From: Roseovarius salinarum
GTDB lineage: Bacteria; Pseudomonadota; Alphaproteobacteria; Rhodobacterales; Rhodobacteraceae
Length of the DNA: 64,000 nucleotides
Direction of reading: 5' to 3'
Assembly (NCBI RefSeq): GCF_002834145.1
Contig: NZ_PHNT01000010.1
Span: 62,001-126,000, forward strand
Shown here: piece by piece, positions 1 through 10,781 of the stretch
How the letters are laid out: each line of letters opens with the position of its first letter
Position numbering within the stretch: the first letter of the stretch is position 1
Notes under the pieces: generated by a model
Told to the model about the DNA's origin: nothing
Databases searched by the model: none
Seen by the model: only the letters and a program-made list of their open reading frames with translations
Made by a program: the position numbers and the translations under genes

Positions 1-1
1 T

Positions 2-337
2 GACGACATGGCTGCCGCGTCGGGCGGCATGGTGTTCATCAACGGGCTGGGTGCCGTGGCCGGCCCGCTGGTGACGGGCTGGCTGATGGGCATGATCGGA
101 CCGCGCGGATTCTTCCTGTTCATCGCCGGGCTGATGCTGGCGATGGCGGGCTATGCCGCCTACAGGATGACCCAGCGCGCCGCGCCGGCGCCGGACGAAA
201 CCGAAAGCTACGCACCTGTCGTGCCCTCGGCATCGCCCGTTTCGGTTGAGCTCGCGCAGGAATATGCAACCTGGGCCGCGCAGGACGATCAGGATGACCC
301 CGGACCCCGTGACGCAGGGTCAAGCACGGCGGTATAA
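2..337 (+). CDS. MFS transporter, C-terminal fragment (5' end outside window)
   Basis: The frame is open from the left edge, so only about the last 110 residues are seen. Two hydrophobic stretches separated by a short GPRG loop look like the last two helices of a 12-helix Major Facilitator permease. A hydrophilic tail of about 55 residues, rich in Ala, Pro and Asp, follows and should be cytoplasmic. The helix pair and the tail resemble YcaD-type MFS proteins, but the substrate cannot be told from this fragment. The stop is 93 bases before the next gene on the same strand. The family call is reasonable; everything upstream is unseen. Confidence 0.72.
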   Translation, partial: DDMAAASGGMVFINGLGAVAGPLVTGWLMGMIGPRGFFLFIAGLMLAMAGYAAYRMTQRAAPAPDETESYAPVVPSASPVSVELAQEYATWAAQDDQDDPGPRDAGSSTAV

Positions 338-430
338 TATGTCGTTTTTGAAGCATTTTTTTACTGTTCATGACCGCTCGGATGTAATTAACATTTTTGT
401 AACCATTAGGCGAAAGGCGAGGAGGTTTCG

Positions 431-1015
431 ATGGTTGCGCCCGAGGAGGTGTTGAGGTTCTGGCTCGACGAGGTCGGGCCGAAAGGCTGGTATCAGCCGA
501 CCGATACACTCGACCAGACGATCCGCGAGCGGTTCGAGGCCGCCTGGCAGGACGCGCGTGAAGGCGCCTACGCCCTCTGGCTGACCTATCCCAGCGGAAC
601 GCTGGCCTACGTCATCCTGACGGACCAGTTCCCGCGCAACATGTTCCGCGGGCAGGGGCAGGCGTTCGAGACCGATGCCGCGGCCCTGGCCGCCGCCAAG
701 GCCGCGATCCATCGCGGCTGGGACACGCGCATCGACGAACCGGCGCGCCAGTTCTTCTATCTGCCGCTCATGCACTCGGAAAACCTCTGCGACCAGGAAC
801 GCTGCGTGCGCCTGATCTGCGAACGGCTGCCCGAGACCGGCGGCGACACCCTGCTGCACGCGCGCGCCCACCGCGAGGTGATCCGCATGTTCGGCCGCTT
901 CCCCTACCGCAACCCGGCGCTTGACCGGGCGACGACCGACGCCGAGCAGGTCTACGTCGACGGCGGGGGCTACGGTGCAACCGTGCGCAAGCTGCAGCGC
1001 GCCGCCGCCGCCTGA
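431..1015 (+). CDS. DUF924 family protein
   Basis: A 194-residue soluble protein with the signatures of the DUF924 family, an all-helical TPR-like fold of unknown function. They are FWLDEVG near residues 10-16, TDQFPRNMFRG at 64-74, FFYLPLMHSE at 108-117 and GRFPYRNPALDR near 155-166. The length is normal for the family. The ATG is preceded by GGAGG at 421-425, six bases away, which fixes the start. No signal peptide or membrane segment is visible. It lies between an MFS gene and lpdA, each separated by about 90-125 bases, so an operon is not obvious. Family assignment is firm, function unknown. Confidence 0.85.
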   Translation: MVAPEEVLRFWLDEVGPKGWYQPTDTLDQTIRERFEAAWQDAREGAYALWLTYPSGTLAYVILTDQFPRNMFRGQGQAFETDAAALAAAKAAIHRGWDTRIDEPARQFFYLPLMHSENLCDQERCVRLICERLPETGGDTLLHARAHREVIRMFGRFPYRNPALDRATTDAEQVYVDGGGYGATVRKLQRAAAA

Positions 1016-1101
1016 CCACCGGTCACTCTCGTCGCCGGTTCGATGGGCCGGCGGGCTTGCCGCGCGGCACCGGCCGGGTCGCGTTGTGCCCTTCCCCGGG
1101 A

Positions 1102-1119
1102 TAGTTTAATGTCAAACTA
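1102..1119. promoter_or_regulatory. Inverted repeat upstream of lpdA (candidate operator)
   Basis: TAGTTT-N6-AAACTA is a perfect 6-bp-arm dyad ending 21 bases before the lpdA ATG, in an AT-rich patch within GC-rich flanks. Its position fits an operator or a site overlapping the promoter. No known regulator was matched. Confidence 0.35.
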
Positions 1120-1140
1120 ATTTCGGAATCGGAGGGGCAC

Positions 1141-2535
1141 ATGGCGGCGACAACCTATGACATGATCGTGATCGGGGCCGGGCCCGGCGGCTACGTGGCC
1201 GCGATCCGGGGCGCGCAGCTTGGGCTGAGCGTCGCCGTGGTCGAACGCGAGCACATGGGCGGCATCTGCCTCAACTGGGGGTGCATTCCCACCAAGGCCA
1301 TGCTGCGCTCGGCCGAGGTCTTTCACCTGATGCACCGCGCAAAGGAATTCGGGCTCGAGGCCAGCGGGCTGGATTACGACCTCGACGCGGTGGTCAAGCG
1401 CTCGCGCGACGTGGCCGGGCAGCTCAACAAGGGCGTGGGGCACCTGCTGAAGAAGAACAAGGTCACCGCGATCATGGGCGAGGCCAGGCTGACCGGGCCG
1501 GGCAGGGTCAGCGTCACCACCGAGAAGGACACGCAGGAACTTGAGGCGAAGAACATCGTCGTGGCCACCGGCGCGCGCGCCCGGGAACTGCCGGGGCTGG
1601 AAGCCGACGGCGCCCGCGTCTGGACCTACAAGCATGCGCTCAAGCCGCCGCACATGCCGCAGAAACTCCTGGTCATCGGCTCGGGCGCGATCGGCATCGA
1701 GTTCGCGAGCTTCTACAACACGCTGGGCGCCGAGACGACCGTCGTGGAGGTGGTGGACCGCATACTGCCCGTCGAGGACGAGGAGATCAGCGGCATGGCC
1801 CGCAAGGCCTTCGAGAAGCAGGGCATGACCATCCGCGCGAATTCCACCGTCAAGCAGCTCGACCGCGGCAAGGACAAGGTCACCGCGCATATCGAGTCGG
1901 GCGGCAAGACCGAGACGATCGAGGTCGATACCGTGATCTCCGCCGTCGGCATTACCGCCAACACCGAGGGCCTGGGGCTGGAGGACATGGGCGTCAAGCT
2001 CGACCGCTCCTTCGCGGTGACGGACGCGTACTGCCGCACCGGCGTGGACGGCGTTTACGTCATCGGCGACGCCACGAACGGGCCTTGGCTGGCGCACAAG
2101 GCCAGCCACGAGGGCGTGATGGTGGCCGAGGCGATCGCCGGGGGGCATCCCCACCCGGTGTCGCCCGACAGCATCGCCGGCTGCACCTACTGCCACCCGC
2201 AGATCGCCAGCGTCGGCCTCACCGAGGCACAGGCCAGGGACGCGGGCCACGAGATCAACGTCGGTCGGTTTCCCTTCATCGGCAACGGCAAGGCGCTGGC
2301 GATGGGCGAGCCCGAGGGCATGATCAAGACCGTCTTCGACGCCACGACGGGCGCGCTGCTGGGGGCGCACATGATCGGCGCGGAGGTGACCGAACTGATC
2401 CAGGGCTACGTCGTGGGCCGTCAGCTCGAGACGACCGAGCAGGAACTGATGGACAGCGTGTTCCCCCATCCCACCCTGTCGGAAATGATGCACGAATCCG
2501 TGCTCGATGCCTACGGCCGCGTGATCCACATCTGA
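1141..2535 (+). CDS. lpdA: Dihydrolipoyl dehydrogenase (E3)
   Basis: A flavoprotein of 464 residues that reoxidises dihydrolipoyl groups of 2-oxoacid dehydrogenase complexes with NAD+. Visible in order are the FAD-binding GAGPGG (12-17), the redox disulfide CLNWGC (Cys43/Cys48), the NAD-binding motif GSGAIGIEF near 180, a second FAD segment (YVIGDATNG near 306), and the C-terminal HPTLSE (443-448) that supplies the active-site His-Glu pair. Length is typical. The ATG follows GGAGGGG at a good distance. No E1 or E2 genes are adjacent, so which complex it serves is not shown; an E3 copy may be shared between complexes. Confidence 0.95.
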   Translation: MAATTYDMIVIGAGPGGYVAAIRGAQLGLSVAVVEREHMGGICLNWGCIPTKAMLRSAEVFHLMHRAKEFGLEASGLDYDLDAVVKRSRDVAGQLNKGVGHLLKKNKVTAIMGEARLTGPGRVSVTTEKDTQELEAKNIVVATGARARELPGLEADGARVWTYKHALKPPHMPQKLLVIGSGAIGIEFASFYNTLGAETTVVEVVDRILPVEDEEISGMARKAFEKQGMTIRANSTVKQLDRGKDKVTAHIESGGKTETIEVDTVISAVGITANTEGLGLEDMGVKLDRSFAVTDAYCRTGVDGVYVIGDATNGPWLAHKASHEGVMVAEAIAGGHPHPVSPDSIAGCTYCHPQIASVGLTEAQARDAGHEINVGRFPFIGNGKALAMGEPEGMIKTVFDATTGALLGAHMIGAEVTELIQGYVVGRQLETTEQELMDSVFPHPTLSEMMHESVLDAYGRVIHI

Positions 2536-2823
2536 CGCGGGCGCGGCGAGGGACGCACCAAGGGGACCGTGGCCAGCCCGAACCGGGTCAGCATGCGGCG
2601 CAGCACGCGCCGGTGGATTGCTCGCGCTGGTCCGCGCGCGGGCCGAAGAACCTGCTGGTCGAGGCCAAGTAATGGGGCAACCGGGCGGCGGCACTGCGCA
2701 ACCTGGAACGCCCCTGACCGCCGCGGTTCGACCGCGCCACGGACGATCTGACCAACGATCCCGATTTCACGTTATGCGCGGCAATGGCGCGGACATGAGA
2801 CGCGCGTGTCTCCCGGCACGCCT
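2536..2823. other. Intergenic stretch lpdA-uvrA without a recognisable gene
   Basis: No credible gene is present. One + frame around 2660-2795 reads fairly protein-like but is broken by two stops within about 60 bases, so it could be decayed coding sequence. The right end runs into the LexA box of uvrA. Confidence 0.5.
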
Positions 2824-2838
2824 GTTCACGGTCCGTTC
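2824..2838. promoter_or_regulatory. LexA (SOS) box GTTC-N7-GTTC of uvrA
   Basis: GTTC (2824-2827), seven bases, then GTTC (2835-2838) is a perfect match to the direct-repeat LexA site of Alphaproteobacteria. It lies 65 bases before the uvrA ATG chosen here. uvrA is a classical SOS gene in this class, so LexA repression with induction by DNA damage is the expected control. Confidence 0.85.
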
Positions 2839-2903
2839 ACAGATTTTTCTTGGAACTCCGCAGCCGCTCCATTATCTGTTGTGACGGCATGACCGGGGGG
2901 CTG

Positions 2904-5762
<2,859 letters not shown>

Positions 5763-5766
5763 CGCC

Positions 5767-6672
5767 GTGCGGATCGGGCTTGCACTCGGGGCAGGCGGCG
5801 CGCGCGGCTGGTGCCACATCGGCGTTTTGCGCGAACTGCAAGAGCAGGGGATCGTGCCCGACGTGGTCGCGGGCTGTTCGATGGGCGCGCTTGTCGGCGC
5901 GGCCTGGGCGTCGGAGCGGCTGAATGCGCTGGAAGACTGGGCGCGCGCCCTGACGCGGCAACGGTTCCTGACATACGTCGACCTGCGCCTGAGCGGTGGC
6001 GGGCTTGTGCGCGGCCGCACGGTCCTGGAACTGCTGGGCGATCTCGGCGTGGCCGAGGATTTCGAGGGGCTCGACCGTCCGTTCCTCGCCGTGGCCACCG
6101 ACATGGCGACCGGGCACGAGGTGTGGCTGCGCGACGGGTCGGTGCGTGACGCGGTGCGCGCGTCGATCTCGATCCCGGGCGTGGTCGCGCCCCACCGCGT
6201 GAACGGCCGCTGGCTTCTGGACGGCGGGCTGATCAACCCGGTGCCGGTCTCGGCCTGCCGCGCGCTCGGCGCGGACCTGACCATCGCGGTGAACCCCAAT
6301 GGCAAGCCCGGCCCGGTGCTGTGGCGGCCCCGGAAGGCCGAAAGCGGGTTCTGGGAAAAGCTGGGCCAGCCCGAGTTCATCTCCAAGCTGACCGACCCGG
6401 TGCGGGACATGCTGCCGCGGAACGGCGGCGACGATGCGCCCGAAGCGCCGCCGCCGCATTACCTCGATGTCGTCTCGACGGCGATGGACATCATGTCGGA
6501 ATACCTGCGCAAGACGCGCGAGGCCGGCGATCCGCCGCACCTGTCGCTGTCGGCGAACCTGACGAACATGGCGGTTCTGGAGATGCACCGCGCCGAGGAG
6601 GCGATCGAGGAAGGACGCCGCATCGCCAAGGGCGCGGGGGCGCGGCTCGAGGAATTGCGCGCGATGATGTGA
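5767..6672 (+). CDS. Patatin-like phospholipase family protein (RssA-type)
   Basis: A 301-residue predicted lipid acyl hydrolase. The oxyanion-hole motif GAGGARG (8-14), the nucleophile elbow GCSMG (36-40, Ser38) and the DGG catalytic aspartate near 152 give the complete Ser-Asp dyad, so it is probably active. No signal peptide is seen, hence cytoplasmic or peripheral. It starts with GTG four bases after the uvrA stop, suggesting cotranscription. The C-terminal third is helical and charged. Its natural substrate is unknown; RssA-type proteins are poorly characterised. Confidence 0.85.
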   Translation: MRIGLALGAGGARGWCHIGVLRELQEQGIVPDVVAGCSMGALVGAAWASERLNALEDWARALTRQRFLTYVDLRLSGGGLVRGRTVLELLGDLGVAEDFEGLDRPFLAVATDMATGHEVWLRDGSVRDAVRASISIPGVVAPHRVNGRWLLDGGLINPVPVSACRALGADLTIAVNPNGKPGPVLWRPRKAESGFWEKLGQPEFISKLTDPVRDMLPRNGGDDAPEAPPPHYLDVVSTAMDIMSEYLRKTREAGDPPHLSLSANLTNMAVLEMHRAEEAIEEGRRIAKGAGARLEELRAMM

Positions 6673-6692
6673 TGGGCCGGCGTGCCGGCCCA
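6673..6692. terminator. Perfect hairpin between convergent genes
   Basis: TGGGCCGG-CGTG-CCGGCCCA forms an 8-bp GC-rich stem immediately after the patatin stop and before the DUF2892 stop on the other strand. There is no T-tract, so it may be a weak bidirectional terminator or a transcript-end stabiliser. Confidence 0.5.
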
Positions 6693-6705
6693 TGTGCTCA
6701 GCAGG

Positions 6706-6912
6706 TCACTTGGTCTTGTCGGAGGAACAGGTGTTCAGGCCGATGATGCTGTAGAGCGGGCAGGACGACATGAGTCCGGTCGCGAGGGGGATGATTCCCA
6801 GCAGGTAGAGCCAGCCGTAGGCTGCGCCCTGGTTGAGGAAGAAGCCTGCGATCAGGGCAAGCCCAACGACGATGCGCAGGACGCGGTCGATCGTGCCGAT
6901 GTTCTTGGTCAT
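6706..6912 (-). CDS. DUF2892 inner-membrane protein (YgaP-like)
   Basis: A 68-residue membrane protein starting MTKNIGTIDRVLRI, the usual DUF2892 N-terminus, with two hydrophobic helices and a GLNTC-containing C-terminus. The start at 6912 is chosen because GGACG lies just upstream and an upstream extension would add non-family sequence. DUF2892 domains occur alone or fused to rhodanese (YgaP) and tend to accompany sulfur or redox genes. It lies downstream of, and on the same strand as, a Crp/Fnr-type regulator gene, with a perfect 15-bp palindrome in the gap. Control by that regulator is an inference. Confidence 0.85.
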   Translation of the reverse strand: MTKNIGTIDRVLRIVVGLALIAGFFLNQGAAYGWLYLLGIIPLATGLMSSCPLYSIIGLNTCSSDKTK

Positions 6913-6934
6913 GGTTTTCGTCCTTTCATGAATC

Positions 6935-6949
6935 GATCTGCGGCAGATC
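6935..6949. promoter_or_regulatory. 15-bp palindrome upstream of DUF2892 gene (candidate operator)
   Basis: GATCTGC-G-GCAGATC is a perfect inverted repeat 22 bases upstream of the DUF2892 start codon. A second dyad, GTGAC-CGC-GTCAC (6975-6987), overlaps the stop codon of the upstream Crp/Fnr gene. Either could be the operator of that regulator. Confidence 0.4.
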
Positions 6950-6983
6950 ATACCGCCCCTGCAAGCGCCCGTCTGTGACCGCG

Positions 6984-7640
6984 TCACGTATCCGCGCGCG
7001 AAAGGCGTTCGAGGGCGTCACGATCCAGCAGCGTGACCGTGCCCCGGCCCGTGCGCACCCATCCCTTCTGGCCCCAGGCATCCAGCCGGCGCGAGATCAC
7101 CTCGCGTGCGCTGCCCACCTGCGCGGCCAGGTCGGCCTGCGTGACGCGCACCGTGCCCGCGCCGTGATCGAGCATCAGAAGCCGTTCCGCCAGGCGGCAT
7201 TCAACGCGCTGAAATGCAACGCGTTCAAGAAGTTGCATCATGGATTGCATGCGCTGCGCGAAGGCGTGAAAGACAGTGCCGCGGAACGTGGCGGAGCTGT
7301 CGATCAATTCAAGGAACATCGCGCGCGGCAGCATCACCAAACGGGTCTCGGCCACGGTGCGCGCCTCCGCGGTGTAGTCATCGCCGCCCAGCAGGCCCAT
7401 GGTGCTCTGGATGCAGGACTGCCCCGGCTCCACGGCGTAAAGCAGGATGCCGCGGCCCGTGGCACCCGTCAGGGTCACGTCCACGCGCCCCGACAGGACC
7501 ACCGCGTATCCCTGCACCGCGTCGCCGGGGCGGAACAGGGTGGTGCCGAGCGGCAGGCGTTGCGGACCAAGCGTTTCGAGTCGCGCGCGCGCCTCGAGCT
7601 CCAGACCGGCCAGGGACGGCGTCTCGTCGACCCAGCTCAT
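6984..7640 (-). CDS. Crp/Fnr family transcriptional regulator
   Basis: A 218-residue regulator with an N-terminal cyclic-nucleotide-binding-like beta-roll (about 15-130), a long dimerisation helix, and a C-terminal winged HTH (about 160-200) whose recognition helix reads SAREVISRRL. That helix has the Arg-Glu..Arg arrangement of CRP and also the Glu..Ser-Arg of FNR. No N-terminal cysteine cluster is visible, so it is not an Fe-S FNR, and a clear cAMP phosphate-binding motif is not obvious. Its ATG overlaps the mmsB stop by four bases, so it is translated from the valine operon transcript. Likely target: the DUF2892 gene that follows. Confidence 0.88.
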   Translation of the reverse strand: MSWVDETPSLAGLELEARARLETLGPQRLPLGTTLFRPGDAVQGYAVVLSGRVDVTLTGATGRGILLYAVEPGQSCIQSTMGLLGGDDYTAEARTVAETRLVMLPRAMFLELIDSSATFRGTVFHAFAQRMQSMMQLLERVAFQRVECRLAERLLMLDHGAGTVRVTQADLAAQVGSAREVISRRLDAWGQKGWVRTGRGTVTLLDRDALERLSRADT

Positions 7641-8512
7641 GCCCCGCGGTGGCGTTTCTCGAAACGCGGCAGCATGGCGGAGAAATCCTTGCCCTTGCCG
7701 TCCTCGGCCTCGACGAAGCGTTCGTAGAGCTTCATCGCGGTCTCGCCCACGGGGGTGTCTGCGTCCGCCCCCTCGGCCGCCTGCATCGCGAGCCGCAGGT
7801 CCTTGAGCATCAGGTCCGCGGCGAAGCCGGGGGTGTAGTCGTTGTCGGACGGGCTCTCGGGGCCGATCCCCGGCGCGGGGCAGTAGGTGTTCATCGACCA
7901 GCTGGAGCCGGACGACGTCGAGACCACGTCGAACATCGCCTGCCGGTCCAGCCCCAGCCGGTCGGCCAGCGCGAAGGCCTCGCAGGTCACGATCATCGTG
8001 GCGCCGAGGATCATGTTGTTGCAGATCTTCGCGGCCTGCCCGTTGCCCGACGGGCCGCAGTGCACGGCCTTCCGCCCCATGATGTCGAACAGCGGTTTCG
8101 CCTTTTCAAAGCCGGCCTCGTCGCCGCCGACCATGAAGGTCAGCGTGCCGCCCTGCGCGCCGCCCACGCCACCCGACACGGGCGCGTCCAGCGCCGACAG
8201 CCCGGCGGCCCGTGCCTTTTCGGCGACGGCGCGCGCGCTGTCCACGTCCACCGTCGAGCAATCAAGGTGGACGGCGCCCGCCTCCATGGCCGGGATGATC
8301 TCCTCGGCCACCTTCTTCAGGATGTCGCCGTTGGGCAGCATGGTGATGACCACGTCCTTGCCCGTCGCGGCCTCGGCCGCGCCGGAGACCATCGTCACGC
8401 CCTCGATCTCCACGTCCGCGGTGTCGAAGCCCGTCACGTCGTGGCCGGCCTTGGCAAGGTTGGCGGCCATCGGGCCGCCCATGTTGCCCAGTCCGATGAA
8501 CCCGATCTTCAT
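7637..8512 (-). CDS. mmsB: 3-Hydroxyisobutyrate dehydrogenase
   Basis: A 291-residue NAD+-dependent beta-hydroxyacid dehydrogenase oxidising 3-hydroxyisobutyrate to methylmalonate semialdehyde in valine breakdown. Visible are the Rossmann motif GLGNMG (7-12), the substrate loop DAPVSGG (109-115), and the catalytic lysine in GNGQAAK (Lys162). Length and motifs fit the family well. It follows the 3-hydroxyisobutyryl-CoA hydrolase gene by three bases and overlaps the following Crp/Fnr gene by four, so these genes form one transcript. The next enzyme, mmsA, lies 6.4 kb away on the same strand. Confidence 0.93.
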   Translation of the reverse strand: MKIGFIGLGNMGGPMAANLAKAGHDVTGFDTADVEIEGVTMVSGAAEAATGKDVVITMLPNGDILKKVAEEIIPAMEAGAVHLDCSTVDVDSARAVAEKARAAGLSALDAPVSGGVGGAQGGTLTFMVGGDEAGFEKAKPLFDIMGRKAVHCGPSGNGQAAKICNNMILGATMIVTCEAFALADRLGLDRQAMFDVVSTSSGSSWSMNTYCPAPGIGPESPSDNDYTPGFAADLMLKDLRLAMQAAEGADADTPVGETAMKLYERFVEAEDGKGKDFSAMLPRFEKRHRGA

Positions 8513-8515
8513 GGC

Positions 8516-9559
8516 CTAGTCCTCCCTTTCGAATGTCAGTGCGCGCTCTCCCAGCGGCTCCAGCATCCGCGCGGCCGCCGCCATCGGGGGGGCGTCGAGC
8601 GTATGCTGCCAGCGCGGATTGCGGTCCTTGTCGATGATCGCCGCGCGTATCCCCTCGAGCAGGTCGCCGTGCTCCATCGCGCGGTGCGTGAAACGGTATT
8701 CGAGGCCGAGCGCCTCGCGGATCCCGGCATCCATGTCGCGCAGGCGGTGCTGCATCTCGATCGCGCAGGCCATCGACAGGGGCGAGTTGCGTGCCATCGC
8801 CGCCAGCGTTTCCTGCGCGAAGTCGCTGTCGTCGGCACGCAGCGACGCGACGATATCGCCAAGGGTGTCGCCCGCGAAATGCGCGGCCACATGCGGCTCC
8901 AGCGCCTCCAGCTTTCCCTGGGCCGGGGTTTGTGCGGCTTGCGTCACCGCGTCGGTACGCCCCGTGCGCGCCAGTTCGGCCTTGACCTCGGCCCAGCAGG
9001 CATCGGGCAGGTAGTGGTCGGCGAAGCCCACCCGGATCGCGTCGGCGGGCCCCATCCGGGTGCCGGTGGTGCCCAGGTATTCGCCCAGATGCCCGGGCGC
9101 GCGCGCCAGGATCCAAGAGCCGCCCACGTCCGGCACCAGCCCGATGGAGCACTCGGGCATGGCGATGCGGCTGGTATCGCAGACCACGCGGTGGCTGCCG
9201 TGGCACCCCAGCCCGACGCCGCCGCCCATGGTGAAGCCCTGCAGGAAGCTGACCACCGGCTTGGGGTATTCGTGCATCTTGGCGTTCATGCGGTATTCGT
9301 CGCGCCAGAACCGCTGGCCATAGGCGAAATCGCCCCTGGTTCCGGTCTCGTACAGTTCGGCGATGTCGCCGCCCGCGCAGAACGCCTTTTCGCCCTCGGC
9401 GTCGAGGATCACCAGGTCCACCGCGTCGTCGTGTGCCCAGGCGTCGATCGCATCCTCCACGGCAAGGCACATCCTGTAGGACAGCGCGTTGAGCGCCTTG
9501 GGCCGGGTCAGGGTGATGCGGCCCGCGCGGCCGTCGGTGCGTATGTCGATGTCGCTCAT
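8516..9559 (-). CDS. 3-Hydroxyisobutyryl-CoA hydrolase / enoyl-CoA hydratase family
   Basis: A 347-residue crotonase-fold protein. FCAGGD (60-65) and MGGGVGL (111-117) form the CoA-thioester oxyanion hole, and PECSIGLVPDVGGS (135-148) carries the glutamate typical of the hydrolase (HIBCH) branch. The C-terminal half matches the long HIBCH/ECH_2 type rather than the roughly 260-residue hydratases. The ATG at 9559 overlaps the stop of the acyl-CoA dehydrogenase by four bases; the frame runs on upstream but that is the shadow of the neighbouring gene. The context fits hydrolysis of 3-hydroxyisobutyryl-CoA in valine catabolism. Confidence 0.9.
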   Translation of the reverse strand: MSDIDIRTDGRAGRITLTRPKALNALSYRMCLAVEDAIDAWAHDDAVDLVILDAEGEKAFCAGGDIAELYETGTRGDFAYGQRFWRDEYRMNAKMHEYPKPVVSFLQGFTMGGGVGLGCHGSHRVVCDTSRIAMPECSIGLVPDVGGSWILARAPGHLGEYLGTTGTRMGPADAIRVGFADHYLPDACWAEVKAELARTGRTDAVTQAAQTPAQGKLEALEPHVAAHFAGDTLGDIVASLRADDSDFAQETLAAMARNSPLSMACAIEMQHRLRDMDAGIREALGLEYRFTHRAMEHGDLLEGIRAAIIDKDRNPRWQHTLDAPPMAAAARMLEPLGERALTFERED

Positions 9560-10698
9560 TTGTCCGCCAGCATCTGCCGCGCCACGATCAGGCGCATGAT
9601 CTCGTTCGTGCCTTCGAGGATCTCGTGCACGCGCAGGTCGCGCACCAGTTTCTCGATCCCGTAGTCGGCCAGGTAGCCGTAGCCGCCGTGCAGTTGCAGG
9701 CACTGGTTGACGATCCTCGAGCCTGCCTCGGTCACGAACTTCTTGGCCATGGCGCAGAACTTGGTGGCGTCCGGTGCACCGGTGTCGAGCTTCCACGCCG
9801 CCTGCCGCAGGAAGGTGCGGGCCGCCTGAAGCTCGATCTCCATCTCGGCCAGCCTGAACTGCAGGCCCTGGAACTGGTCGATGCTCTGGCCGAAGGCCTT
9901 GCGTTCCCCCATGTAGGCCACGGTCATGTCCAGCGCCTGCTGCGCGGCGCCCAGGCTGCAGGCGGCGATGTTCAGCCGCCCGCCGTCCAGCCCGGCCATG
10001 GCGTAGGAAAAGCCGCGCCCCTCCTCGCCGACGAGGTTTTCGGCGGGCACCTGGCAATCGTCGAACTGCACCAGCCGCGTGGGCTGCGATCGCCAGCCCA
10101 TCTTGTCCTCGAGCCCGCCGAAGGACAGCCCCGGGGTGCCGTCCTCGACGTAAAGGGTGGAAATGCCGCGCGGGCCCGCGTCGCCGGTGCGCACCATCAC
10201 GACGTAGGCGTCGGAATACCCGCCGCCCGAGATGAACGCCTTGGTTCCGTTCAGGACATAGCCGTCGTTGGTGCGCGCGGCGCGGGTCTTGAGCGCGGCG
10301 GCGTCCGAGCCCGACCCCGGTTCGGTCAGGCAATACGACAGGACCGTCTTCATCGGGATCACGTCCGGCAGAACCCGCGCCTTCATCTCGTCACTGGCGA
10401 AGGTGTCGATCATCTTGGCGCACATGTTGTGGATCGACAGGAACGACGCGACGGATGGACAGGCCATGCTGAGCGCCTCGAAGACCAGCGTGGCATCGAG
10501 CCGCGACAGCCCCGCGCCGCCCGAGTCCTCCGATACGTAAAGCCCCCCGAAGCCCAGTTCGCCCACCTCGGGCCACAGCTCCCTGGGGATGGTGCCCTGC
10601 GCCTCCCAGTCGCGGGCGTTGGGCGCGATCCGGTCCTGCCCGAAGGCGTGGGCCATGTCGAAGATGGCCGTTTGTTCCTCGGTGAGGGCGAAATCCAT
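9556..10698 (-). CDS. Acyl-CoA dehydrogenase (probably isobutyryl-CoA dehydrogenase)
   Basis: A 380-residue FAD enzyme of the acyl-CoA dehydrogenase family. It shows the FAD and substrate segments YCLTEPGSGSDAA (near 136) and FISGGGYSDAYVV (near 160), and the C-terminal HEILEGTNEIMR with the Glu used as catalytic base in short-chain members. Being first in an operon with HIBCH and mmsB points to isobutyryl-CoA as substrate. A 2-methylacyl hydratase is not seen between them and may be elsewhere. A TTGCA/TGCAA dyad lies about 50 bases upstream. Confidence 0.9.
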   Translation of the reverse strand: MDFALTEEQTAIFDMAHAFGQDRIAPNARDWEAQGTIPRELWPEVGELGFGGLYVSEDSGGAGLSRLDATLVFEALSMACPSVASFLSIHNMCAKMIDTFASDEMKARVLPDVIPMKTVLSYCLTEPGSGSDAAALKTRAARTNDGYVLNGTKAFISGGGYSDAYVVMVRTGDAGPRGISTLYVEDGTPGLSFGGLEDKMGWRSQPTRLVQFDDCQVPAENLVGEEGRGFSYAMAGLDGGRLNIAACSLGAAQQALDMTVAYMGERKAFGQSIDQFQGLQFRLAEMEIELQAARTFLRQAAWKLDTGAPDATKFCAMAKKFVTEAGSRIVNQCLQLHGGYGYLADYGIEKLVRDLRVHEILEGTNEIMRLIVARQMLADK

Positions 10699-10746
10699 GG
10701 GTCTCCTCCGCGCGGCGTGAAAATGAACGCTTGTTTAATTTCCAAT

Positions 10747-10767
10747 CCTTGCAGGAATTTTGCAAGG
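10747..10767. promoter_or_regulatory. Inverted repeat upstream of acyl-CoA dehydrogenase operon
   Basis: CCTTGCA-N7-TGCAAGG is a perfect 7-bp-arm dyad 48 bases upstream of the acyl-CoA dehydrogenase start. It shares TTGCA/TGCAA half-sites with the mmsA-LysR intergenic dyad, though the spacing differs (7 versus 4). Confidence 0.4.
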
Positions 10768-10781
10768 GCCGGCGATGCCGA

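Noticed and set aside
2660-2800. Possible coding remnant after lpdA (frame with WGNRAAALRNLERP and FDRATDDLTNDPDF)
   Set aside because: Two in-frame stops, no start, and no family recognised; too short to call a pseudogene.
10747-10767. PccR-type TTTGCAAA-N4-TTTGCAAA site
   Set aside because: The half-sites are partial and the spacing is 11 rather than 12 between centres, so the match is not good enough.
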